DNA from: Pontiellaceae bacterium B12227
GTDB lineage: Bacteria; Verrucomicrobiota; Kiritimatiellia; Kiritimatiellales; Pontiellaceae
Direction of reading: 5' to 3'
NCBI GenBank assembly: GCA_029432775.1
Contig: JAROAZ010000022.1
Coordinates: forward strand, 47,757-111,756
DNA length: 64,000 bases
Part shown: positions 16,280 to 23,731 of the stretch, one piece after another
Layout of the letters: the number at the start of each line of letters is the position of its first letter
How positions within the stretch are numbered: position 1 is the stretch's first letter
The notes under the pieces: generated by a model
What the model saw: only the letters and a program-made list of their open reading frames with translations
Told to the model about the DNA's origin: nothing
The model's database searches: none
Program-made: the position numbers and the translations under genes

Positions 16280-17602
16280 ATGCCGGAATTTAGACCAGGA
16301 GAATTGTCGCAGTGGGTTTCCAGACTTTGGAAAAACGGCATGCCGGAGCAGAGCATTACCGGTATTTCGCACGATACCCGCACGCTGAAACCCGGCGACC
16401 TGTACGTCGCCATCCGCGGGGATCAGTTCGATGGTCATGCGTTTGTGCGCGATGCCTTTCAAAAGGGGGCGGCGGGAGCCTTGGTGGACGACCGTTTCCA
16501 ATGGTCGGAAAATCCTGTGCTTCAGGTGCATGACACCATTCGGGGCCTGCAGGATCTGGCCAAAGGCTATCGGAAAAAGTGGATCTGCACGCCGGTGGGC
16601 ATCACCGGCAGCGTGGGGAAAACCACTGTAAAAGAAATGTGCGCCGACATCCTCTCTGTTAAAGGCGAAACGCACCGGACGGCAGGAAACTATAACAACC
16701 ATATCGGGCTGCCGCTCACCATGCTTTCCATGCCGCCGATGGGGCGACACGGCGTTTTCGAAATCGGGATGAACCATCCCGGCGAGATTGCAACACTCGC
16801 CTACCTGCTGCAGCCGAAGATCGGCATCATCACTGACATTTGCAACGCCCACCGGGAAAGTTTCCAGTCATTGGAAGAAATCGCCCGCGAGAAAATGAAG
16901 CTGGCCGAGCGCGTGCCCGGTTCCGGAAAAGTGATTCTCGATCGCGATTCGCAGTGGTATGCCATGATTCGCCGTCATACTTGCGCCACGGTGGTTACGG
17001 TTTCGTTCGAAGGGGTGGCCGACTATGTGGGCCGCAAAGCAGGCGACTCGGTCCTGAATGTGGATGGATTCAACTATACGATGCCGCTGCCCGGAGAGCA
17101 TATTATGCGCAATGCGCTGCGGGCCATTGCGCTGGGCCGGGAAATGGGAATGGATCCCGATGAAATCTCGGAAGGTTTGCGGCGGTTCAAAGCGCCGCCG
17201 ATGCGCTGGCAGGAGTCGGAAATCGGCGGGGTGCAGTTTATTAACGATGCCTATAATGCCAATCCGCTCTCGATGCGGGCCGGGTTGCAAACGTTTAAGC
17301 GGCTTTCGGGCTTTGGGAAAAAATGGGCTGTAATCGGCGGAATGCGCGAGCTGGGAACCACTACCGACGAAGAGCACGCCAGCCTCGGTGAATTTATTGA
17401 CGTCCTCGCACTTGACGGCGTCATTACGGTAGGCGAACTTGGGCGCCGCATCACCTGCCAACAGCCGGTTTTCCACTGCGCGGAAACCTCAGAGGCTGCA
17501 CGCATTTTGAAAGAACACCTTGCTCCCGGCGACCGCGTGCTGCTGAAAGCCTCGCGCGGCGAACAACTGGAAAAGGTGCTGACCGTTTTTAAGGAGATTT
17601 AG
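16280..17602 (+). CDS. murF: UDP-MurNAc-pentapeptide synthetase MurF
   Basis: 440 aa, starting one base after the murE stop. N-terminal domain ITGISHDTRTLKPGDLYVAI, ATP loop ITGSVGKTTVKEM (Val where Asn or Ser is usual), TAGNYNNHIGLPLTML, and the C-terminal VINDAYNANPLSMRA-like block and GGMRELG. It joins D-Ala-D-Ala to the tripeptide, the last cytosolic precursor step. Palindromes: exact at 16318-16332 (SRLWK) and 16862-16876 (FQSLE), one mismatch at 16496-16510, so three copies in one gene in different reading frames. Confidence 0.95.
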   Translation: MPEFRPGELSQWVSRLWKNGMPEQSITGISHDTRTLKPGDLYVAIRGDQFDGHAFVRDAFQKGAAGALVDDRFQWSENPVLQVHDTIRGLQDLAKGYRKKWICTPVGITGSVGKTTVKEMCADILSVKGETHRTAGNYNNHIGLPLTMLSMPPMGRHGVFEIGMNHPGEIATLAYLLQPKIGIITDICNAHRESFQSLEEIAREKMKLAERVPGSGKVILDRDSQWYAMIRRHTCATVVTVSFEGVADYVGRKAGDSVLNVDGFNYTMPLPGEHIMRNALRAIALGREMGMDPDEISEGLRRFKAPPMRWQESEIGGVQFINDAYNANPLSMRAGLQTFKRLSGFGKKWAVIGGMRELGTTTDEEHASLGEFIDVLALDGVITVGELGRRITCQQPVFHCAETSEAARILKEHLAPGDRVLLKASRGEQLEKVLTVFKEI

Positions 17603-17606
17603 AAGG

Positions 17607-18746
17607 ATGCTGTATTATTTGTCGCTGTTAGAGAGCTCCCTGTCGGAGCTGCGCCTTTTTCAATATATCACGTTCCGTACCCTCGGAGCGGCGGCAACAG
17701 CATTTGTGCTTTCCCTCCTGCTGGCCCCGGGGCTGATCAAAAAGCTGCGTGTGATCAACTTTGGCGATCTGGTTGAAGACGAGCGGGTGGGGGCACTCGA
17801 CAAAAGTAACAAAGTGGGAACACCGACCATGGGCGGCCTGCTGATTATTCTGTCTGCAACAGCGGCCACACTGCTCTGGGCCATTCCCACCAATACCTAT
17901 GTGCTGATCACGCTCGGAACCTTTGTGCTCATGGGCATCATCGGATTTGCTGATGACCTGCTGAAGATCAAGCGCCGCAATGGCCTGAGTGTGAAAATGA
18001 AGTTCGGGGCCCAGCTGATCTGGACCGTCATCGTATTCGGCGTGCTCTGGGCGGTTCCCGAAACCCGCGAGCGGGTAACCGACTTTATGGTACCGTTTCT
18101 GAAAAGCCCACTGTTTCAGATGACGATGATTCCTGCGTTCATTTTCATGTTTCTCGTGCTGGTCGGAGCCTCGAACGCGGTAAACCTGACCGACGGGCTC
18201 GACGGCCTGGCGATCGGCTGTTCCAACTCGGTGGCCGCGGCATATCTGCTGCTCACCTATGTGGCCGGGCACTATACCTTTGCTGAATATCTGCAGGTTC
18301 CGTTTGTAAAAGGCAGCGGTGAACTGGCCGTTTTCTGCGGTTCCCTGCTCGGAGCCGGCCTCGGATTCCTTTGGTATAACTGCCACCCTGCCAAAATCTT
18401 TATGGGCGATACCGGTTCGCTCGCCCTCGGCGGTGCCATTGCCATGCTGGCCATTCTGATTAAGCAGGAGCTGCTGCTCGTGATCGTTGGTGGTGTTTTT
18501 GTACTCGAAGCCGCCAGCGTGGTCATTCAAAGCTCGTGGTTTAAATACACCCGCAAAAAGCATGGCGAAGGGCAACGCGTCTTTAAATGCGCCCCGCTGC
18601 ATCATCACTTCGAGTTTGTCGAAAAAGAACGCGCCATGGAGCAGGGCCGCCCGCCCCAGCTGGTCGAAACCGTCATCGTGACCCGCTTCTGGATCCTCTC
18701 CATCATCTTCGCCCTCATCGGCATCGCCACCCTCAAACTGCGTTAA
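17607..18746 (+). CDS. mraY: Phospho-MurNAc-pentapeptide transferase MraY
   Basis: 379 aa, polytopic inner-membrane protein with about ten helices. Family motifs are GTPTMGGLLII, GFADDLLKIKRRNGLS, NLTDGLDGLAIG and FMGDTGSLALGGA with the acidic catalytic residues, plus the C-terminal KCAPLHHHFE. It transfers the MurNAc-pentapeptide to undecaprenyl phosphate to make lipid I. A ribosome site (AGAAGG) directly precedes ATG 17607, and the gene sits in the conserved murF-mraY-murD order. Confidence 0.96.
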   Translation: MLYYLSLLESSLSELRLFQYITFRTLGAAATAFVLSLLLAPGLIKKLRVINFGDLVEDERVGALDKSNKVGTPTMGGLLIILSATAATLLWAIPTNTYVLITLGTFVLMGIIGFADDLLKIKRRNGLSVKMKFGAQLIWTVIVFGVLWAVPETRERVTDFMVPFLKSPLFQMTMIPAFIFMFLVLVGASNAVNLTDGLDGLAIGCSNSVAAAYLLLTYVAGHYTFAEYLQVPFVKGSGELAVFCGSLLGAGLGFLWYNCHPAKIFMGDTGSLALGGAIAMLAILIKQELLLVIVGGVFVLEAASVVIQSSWFKYTRKKHGEGQRVFKCAPLHHHFEFVEKERAMEQGRPPQLVETVIVTRFWILSIIFALIGIATLKLR

Positions 18747-18747
18747 A

Positions 18748-20031
18748 ATGGAGTGCTACAGCACAGCCCTTATTTTAGGCTACGGCCGGTCTGGTAAGGC
18801 CGCGGAAACGCTTTTGCGGGCCGAGGGCTGTGCGACGGTGGTGGCTTCGGCCGAGTCGCATTCAGATGCGGAATTTTTCCAATGTTTGGAAGGCGGTTCC
18901 TTTGATGTGTGTGTGGTCAGCCCGGGCTTCGGCCTTTCCAATCCCTGGATAAAAGCGGTTCAGGCCGCCGGGATTCCGTTGCTGTCGGAGCTCGAGCTGG
19001 GGTGGTCGCGCCATCAAGGGCGGACCATTGCGGTGACGGGCTCGAACGGGAAGAGCACGGCAGTGAAGTGGATTTGTGAAAGCCTGGTTGAGGACGGTAA
19101 AAGCGCGGCGATCGGCGGGAATTATGGGATTCCGGCCTGCGAAGTGGTGCTTGAACAACCCAGTCTGGAGTGGCTGGTGCTGGAAGTGAGCTCTTTTCAG
19201 CTGGAAACGGTTCAAAATTTCCACGCCGATGTGGCGGTGGTGCTGAATGTATTGCCGAATCATCTGGATCGGCATGAAACGATGGCGTGCTACCGGAAAA
19301 TGAAGGCGCGCATTTTCGGCAGGGTGCAACCGAGCGGTCTGTGTCTGGTGCCGGCGGAGTTGCTGGAGGTTTTCCGGGGCGATGTGGCCGGAGAGCGGAA
19401 TTGGATGACGTTTGGTGAGAACGGTGATGCTGCGTATCGTGATGGTAAGGTTTTTCAAGGACCGGAAAAGGTTTTTGATCTTGAAGAAACCTTGTTTTAT
19501 TCTCCAGTAATCGGAAGCTGCACGGGTGCGGCCATGGCGGGAATTGCGGTGGGCTGTGGGCTGGATTTTGCGGCGGTTGAGCGGGCGGCCAAACAGTTTA
19601 AACCCTTGCGGCATCGGCTGCAACGCATCGGCGAGTGCAACGGGGTGGTGTTTGTGAACGACTCGAAGGCGACCAACCTTTCGGCCATGGCGGCGGCGCT
19701 GGGCGCGTGCGGGCGCAATATCCATTTGATAGCAGGAGGTTTGCCTAAGGAGTCGGATTACACTTTTGTTAAAGAAATACTGGCCGAACGGGTAAGGACT
19801 CTATACCTTATCGGACAAGCATCTAGAGCGATGTTTGAGGCTTGGAGCAAGGGCTGTTCCTGCATGGAATGCGGAACGCTTGAAGGCGCTTTCAGCGAAG
19901 CTGTAAAGGCCGCCAGGGCAGGGGATATCATTCTTCTTTCTCCCGGTTGTGCAAGCTTTGATCAATTTGACAGTTTTGAGGAACGTGGAGATTGTTTCGA
20001 AAAGCTGTTTAATGGTTTGAAAAATGCTTGA
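18748..20031 (+). CDS. murD: UDP-MurNAc-L-Ala:D-Glu ligase MurD
   Basis: 427 aa, starting one base after mraY. The N-terminal Rossmann-like ALILGYGRSGKAAE binds the UDP-substrate; the ATP loop is VTGSNGKSTAVKWI, followed by EVSSFQLETV, NVLPNHLDRH and the C-terminal NDSKATNLSAMAAAL, GGLPKESD and LLSPGCASFDQFDSFEERG. It adds D-glutamate in the cytosol. Palindromes at 18877-18891 (exact, FQCLE) and 18936-18950 (one mismatch). Confidence 0.95.
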   Translation: MECYSTALILGYGRSGKAAETLLRAEGCATVVASAESHSDAEFFQCLEGGSFDVCVVSPGFGLSNPWIKAVQAAGIPLLSELELGWSRHQGRTIAVTGSNGKSTAVKWICESLVEDGKSAAIGGNYGIPACEVVLEQPSLEWLVLEVSSFQLETVQNFHADVAVVLNVLPNHLDRHETMACYRKMKARIFGRVQPSGLCLVPAELLEVFRGDVAGERNWMTFGENGDAAYRDGKVFQGPEKVFDLEETLFYSPVIGSCTGAAMAGIAVGCGLDFAAVERAAKQFKPLRHRLQRIGECNGVVFVNDSKATNLSAMAAALGACGRNIHLIAGGLPKESDYTFVKEILAERVRTLYLIGQASRAMFEAWSKGCSCMECGTLEGAFSEAVKAARAGDIILLSPGCASFDQFDSFEERGDCFEKLFNGLKNA

Positions 20032-20097
20032 AGTGGTGCTTCGTAAACAGTGTAAAAATCGGCCTGCGGGCGGGATTGGAAATAGGAGTTTAGAATT

Positions 20098-21051
20098 ATG
20101 AAAATCGGATCGTCAGTCCTCACGGCAGCTGCCGTAGTATGCGCATTGGCTCTCACTCAGGGCTGTGTCACCACCGAATCGCAGGGCAGTGGCCGCGGTG
20201 CAGGTGCACGACACAAAGGACCTTTTAAACACGAACACAAGGGTAAAGTAGTCAGCTCGGAAGGATCCGCAGTTGCAACCGATCCTTATGGTGCATACGA
20301 AGATACCGGATCTTCGGTTTATGATGAACCGATGATTTCCGAAAGCTCCTCCTATGTTGAGCCGGCTCCGGTTGTTGCTCCGCAAAGACAGACGGAAATC
20401 TACATTGTTCAGAAAGGCGACATGCTTTCTCAGCTGGCGGTTGATTTTGATACCACCACGGCGAGACTGGTTGAACTCAATGGACTTTCAAATCCGGACG
20501 TGCTGTATGTGGGTCAGGAACTGAGTGTTCCGGCCGGCCGCGGTGCGGCTAAAACGACCACCAAGCCGGTTGGTACGATCAAGCGTGGCGGAACCTACAC
20601 CATCCAGAAAGGCGATACGCTTTCCGGTATTGCGGTTGCCGCGGGTGTAACCATTAACGATTTGCGCGACATCAACGGAATCAAAGGCGATAAAATTATG
20701 GCCGGTGAAGAAATTTCGATTCCTGCCTATGGAACAGTGCCGTCAAGTGGTCGCTCCAACAGTTCTTCCGCCCCCAAAAAATCAGCTGAGCCGACTCCGG
20801 AACCGGCCGCTCCTGCACCTGAACCGGCTGCACCCGTATTTGAGACCGCTGCCCCGGCCGCGACGGCTCCGGCTACTACCGGCTCCGACACGGTTATCGT
20901 GGTGGATGATGTGATGTATCCGGGCGATACCCTGGACATCAAAGCCGCTCAGTACGGCGTGACTAAAGCTGAAATTATGCGCCTCAACGGAATTACCGAT
21001 GAGTCTCAGGTTAGAGAAGGCCAGACTATTCGCATTCCGGTTGCGGAGTAA
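20098..21051 (+). CDS. LysM-repeat lipoprotein inside the division cluster
   Basis: 317 aa. The signal peptide ends in a lipobox (LTQGC, Cys23), so the mature protein is lipidated in the periplasm. Two clear LysM peptidoglycan-binding domains lie at about 101-146 (YIVQKGDMLSQLAV) and 166-210 (YTIQKGDTLSGIAV). A Pro/Ala-rich linker (220-262) follows, then a divergent third LysM-like unit (YPGDTLDIKAAQYGV). It has no catalytic domain (no M23 or amidase), so it probably acts as an anchor or scaffold. Its place between murD and ftsW, with same-strand spacing of 66 and 18 bases, suggests a septal or envelope-tethering role. Confidence 0.88.
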   Translation: MKIGSSVLTAAAVVCALALTQGCVTTESQGSGRGAGARHKGPFKHEHKGKVVSSEGSAVATDPYGAYEDTGSSVYDEPMISESSSYVEPAPVVAPQRQTEIYIVQKGDMLSQLAVDFDTTTARLVELNGLSNPDVLYVGQELSVPAGRGAAKTTTKPVGTIKRGGTYTIQKGDTLSGIAVAAGVTINDLRDINGIKGDKIMAGEEISIPAYGTVPSSGRSNSSSAPKKSAEPTPEPAAPAPEPAAPVFETAAPAATAPATTGSDTVIVVDDVMYPGDTLDIKAAQYGVTKAEIMRLNGITDESQVREGQTIRIPVAE

Positions 21052-21069
21052 TCCGATCGGCGGGAATCA

Positions 21070-22197
21070 ATGCGCAGAACGATTTCTCTGTTTATCGCAA
21101 TCGTATTGATTCTCGTTACACTCGGGGTCCTCATTCTTGCGAGCGCGAGCTCGGCTAAGTACGATGACTCTGCCTATTTTGTAAAGCGTCAGCTTATTTG
21201 GCTGGCGCTTGCTTTTTGTGCGGCCGCCGTTGCGGCCCGGCTCGACTACCGGCTTTATCAAAAGCTGGCCATTCCGGCGGCGGTCATATCGGTCTGTCTG
21301 CTGACACTCGTTCGGATTCCAGGCATTGGAACGATCATTAACGGTAGCTATCGCTGGCTCAAGTTCGGCCCCATTACCATCCAGCCCTCCGAAATTTCCA
21401 AGCTGGCGGTGATTATGCTCTTTTCCTGGTGGCTGGCGCGGAATCAACGCCGGATCGACGAACTGAAGCGGGGGATTCTGATTCCCTTTGCCATGCTGGG
21501 CATCTTTGCCGTGCTGCTGGTGATCGAGCCCGATTTCGGCACGACGATGCTCGTTTCTTCGGTGGCGGTCAGCATGATGTTTCTTGGTGGGGTCAGTATT
21601 GCGCCTCTGCTGATTACGGGACTGGTTGGTCTGATTGGTGTCCTGGTGCTCATTTTCCAGAACCCGGAACGGATGAGCCGGATTCTGGCTTTCCTCGATC
21701 CGCAGAAGTATGAGCAGGACAAAGCCTGGCAGTTGATCAATTCGCTGCGGGCCTTCGCAGGCGGGCAGGTCGATGGGGTCGGGTTTGGTAACAGCATGCA
21801 GAAATATCACTATCTGCCCGAGGCCCATACCGATTTTATTTTTCCAATCATTGGAGAAGAGCTGGGGCTGATTGCCTCGCTGATTGTGGTGCTGATGTAT
21901 GTGATCCTCTTTGTTTTCGGGCTGCGGATTGCGCTGAATGCGCGCGATGATTTCGGGCGGCTGCTGGCGTACGGTATTACCCTGATGATTACGATTCAGG
22001 CCCTGATTAACTTTGCGGTGGTCACCGGTTGTGTGCCGACCAAAGGGCTGGCGCTTCCGTTCATCAGCTATGGCGGGTCGAGTCTGGTGATTTCCGGAGT
22101 GATGATCGGAATTCTGGTGAATGTGGCTTATACGAGTATTAAAGCGCCGTCCAAGGGGTCGGCTAATCCATTTAAGGACCGTGCAAGAAAGGTTTAG
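21070..22197 (+). CDS. ftsW: Septal peptidoglycan polymerase FtsW (SEDS family)
   Basis: 375 aa with about ten membrane helices. SEDS signatures are FVKRQLIWLALAF, GSYRWLKFGPITIQPSEISKLAVI, LLVIEPDFGTTMLV, AHTDFIFPIIGEELG, and VTGCVPTKGLALPFISYGGSS near the end. The putative catalytic Asp is in EPDFGTT. It polymerises lipid II with FtsI. Starting 18 bases after the LysM gene, it is the last typical dcw gene here; murG and murC do not follow. Palindromes at 21317-21331 (exact, IPGIGT) and 21842-21856. Confidence 0.95.
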   Translation: MRRTISLFIAIVLILVTLGVLILASASSAKYDDSAYFVKRQLIWLALAFCAAAVAARLDYRLYQKLAIPAAVISVCLLTLVRIPGIGTIINGSYRWLKFGPITIQPSEISKLAVIMLFSWWLARNQRRIDELKRGILIPFAMLGIFAVLLVIEPDFGTTMLVSSVAVSMMFLGGVSIAPLLITGLVGLIGVLVLIFQNPERMSRILAFLDPQKYEQDKAWQLINSLRAFAGGQVDGVGFGNSMQKYHYLPEAHTDFIFPIIGEELGLIASLIVVLMYVILFVFGLRIALNARDDFGRLLAYGITLMITIQALINFAVVTGCVPTKGLALPFISYGGSSLVISGVMIGILVNVAYTSIKAPSKGSANPFKDRARKV

Positions 22198-22199
22198 AT

Positions 22200-23045
22200 A
22201 TGAACGACGAATATGAACTGCTCGATAGCGGTAACGGGAAAAAACTGGAGCGCTACGGAGACATCGTTCTCGACCGGCCGTGTGCCCAGGCGGTCTGGCA
22301 GCCGCAGGATTCCAACCTTTGGAAAAATGCAACGGCTCGGTTCGACCGGGTGGGCGGATTAAACTGGGATGGGCGCGGCCAGGTTTCCAAACCCTGGAAC
22401 GTGGAGATTGCCGGCGTGACGATGAAACTCTCGGCGACCGATTTCGGACACATTGGCGTATTTCCCGAAACCCGTGCACTCTGGAAGTGGATTCGTGAGA
22501 CGCTCACGGAACAGGCCGGAAAAAAAGGGCGGCCGCTGAAGTTTCTCAACCTCTTTGCCTATTCCGGCGGGGCCACGCTGGCGGCGGCGCAGTCGGGCGC
22601 GCAGTGCTGCCACCTGGACGCTTCGAAAGGGATGGTCGAGTGGGCGCGCGAAAATGCCGCACTGAACGATCTGCAGGAAGCACCGATCCGCTGGATTGTG
22701 GACGACGTGATTAAATTCCTGCGGCGCGAAGTGAAGCGCGGGAATCGATACGATGGTATTCTGCTGGATCCGCCGTCGTTCGGACGCGGAAAAAAGGGCG
22801 AACTGTATAAAATTGAAGACCAGCTGATGACGACGCTCGATCTGGTGCATGAGGTGCTGAGCGAGGATCCGGCTTTTGTCATTCTGACTTCGCACACGCC
22901 GGGTTTCTCGCCCATCGTGCTGAGCAATCTGTTACGGCAGTATCATCCGAACGGACGTTTTGAGTGCGGCGAAATGCTGCTGACCGGCAAGCCGGAAGTC
23001 AATGAGCTGCCGAATGGCAACTGGGCCCGTTGGATTAATGACTGA
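22200..23045 (+). CDS. SAM-dependent methyltransferase, RlmI/RlmK-like (COG1092)
   Basis: 281 aa. A class I methyltransferase fold is clear: FLNLFAYSGGATLAAAQSGA (SAM loop), HLDASKGMVEWARENAALN, WIVDDVIKFLRRE and the catalytic LLDPPSFGRGKKGE. It lacks the N-terminal PUA domain of full-length RlmI, so it is a short COG1092 member. The likely substrate is 23S rRNA, though another RNA is possible. It starts two bases after ftsW and overlaps the pseudouridine synthase by eight bases, so it is co-expressed with both. Exact palindromes at 22310-22324 (SNLWK) and 22385-22399 (SKPWN). Confidence 0.82.
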   Translation: MNDEYELLDSGNGKKLERYGDIVLDRPCAQAVWQPQDSNLWKNATARFDRVGGLNWDGRGQVSKPWNVEIAGVTMKLSATDFGHIGVFPETRALWKWIRETLTEQAGKKGRPLKFLNLFAYSGGATLAAAQSGAQCCHLDASKGMVEWARENAALNDLQEAPIRWIVDDVIKFLRREVKRGNRYDGILLDPPSFGRGKKGELYKIEDQLMTTLDLVHEVLSEDPAFVILTSHTPGFSPIVLSNLLRQYHPNGRFECGEMLLTGKPEVNELPNGNWARWIND

Positions 23046-23730
23046 TATTAACTATAACGCGGCCGACTTGGATCCATTGATCGTCTTTGCGGATAACCAT
23101 CTGCTGGCGGTGAACAAGCCGGCGGGGCTGCTGACACAGGATAGCGGAACCGGGCTGCGCAACCTCGAAGACTGGGCGCGTGAATGGGTACGGGTGGATA
23201 AAAACAAACCCGGTGCCGTGTTTCTGAATGCGGTGCATCGGATCGATAAAGCCGTCAGCGGAGTGGTGCTGTTTGCCCGAACCAGCAAGGCGTTGAAGCG
23301 TCTGAATGAAGATATCCGTAAGCGGAATGTGAAGAAGGTTTATCATGTTTTGGTGGAGGGAATGCCAAAGAAGCCGGCCGACAAACTGGTCCATTGGATG
23401 CTACACGAAAATCACCGGGCCCGGATTGGTAAAGAAGGACAGAAGGGGGCGCAGCAAGCGGTCCTGAACTACCGGACTCTTCCAATGATTGGAAAATTCC
23501 AATGTCTGGAAGTCGATCTGGAAACCGGTCGCTATCATCAGATCCGCGCCCAGCTTTCAAGCATTGGAAACCCGATTGCCGGCGATGAAAAATACGGCGC
23601 CCGTACCAAATCGAAAGGCGGTGACATTGCCCTGCACAGCCGGGAATTGCACCTCAGTCATCCGACGATCAAAGAGCCGGTGAAAATTGTGGCTCCGTAT
23701 CCGGCTTCCTCCAGTTGGTGGTTGTCCTGA
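23038..23730 (+). CDS. RluA-family RNA pseudouridine synthase
   Basis: 230 aa from ATG 23038, inside the end of the methyltransferase gene. The catalytic block reads HRIDKAVSGVVLFARTSKA, with the essential Asp kept in HRID; NKPAGLLTQD and the late GRYHQIRAQLSSIGNPIAGD are family motifs. No S4 domain. It isomerises a uridine in rRNA or tRNA; the site cannot be told. Three palindromes lie within 90 bases: exact at 23480-23494 and 23497-23511, two bases apart, and one mismatch at 23555-23569. It ends one base from the convergent CotH gene. Confidence 0.88.
   Translation: MTDINYNAADLDPLIVFADNHLLAVNKPAGLLTQDSGTGLRNLEDWAREWVRVDKNKPGAVFLNAVHRIDKAVSGVVLFARTSKALKRLNEDIRKRNVKKVYHVLVEGMPKKPADKLVHWMLHENHRARIGKEGQKGAQQAVLNYRTLPMIGKFQCLEVDLETGRYHQIRAQLSSIGNPIAGDEKYGARTKSKGGDIALHSRELHLSHPTIKEPVKIVAPYPASSSWWLS
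23480..23511. repeat. Tandem pair of exact palindromes inside the RluA-family gene
   Basis: Spacers ATGAT and ATGTC, two bases between the copies (17-bp period). They encode LPMIGK and FQCLE in two different frames of one protein, with a third near copy at 23555-23569. Confidence 0.9.
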
Positions 23731-23731
23731 A

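Noticed and set aside
21067..22479. 470-residue open frame antisense to ftsW
   Set aside because: Highly polar, Asn/His/Gln-rich translation typical of the reverse of a membrane protein gene; ftsW is certain.
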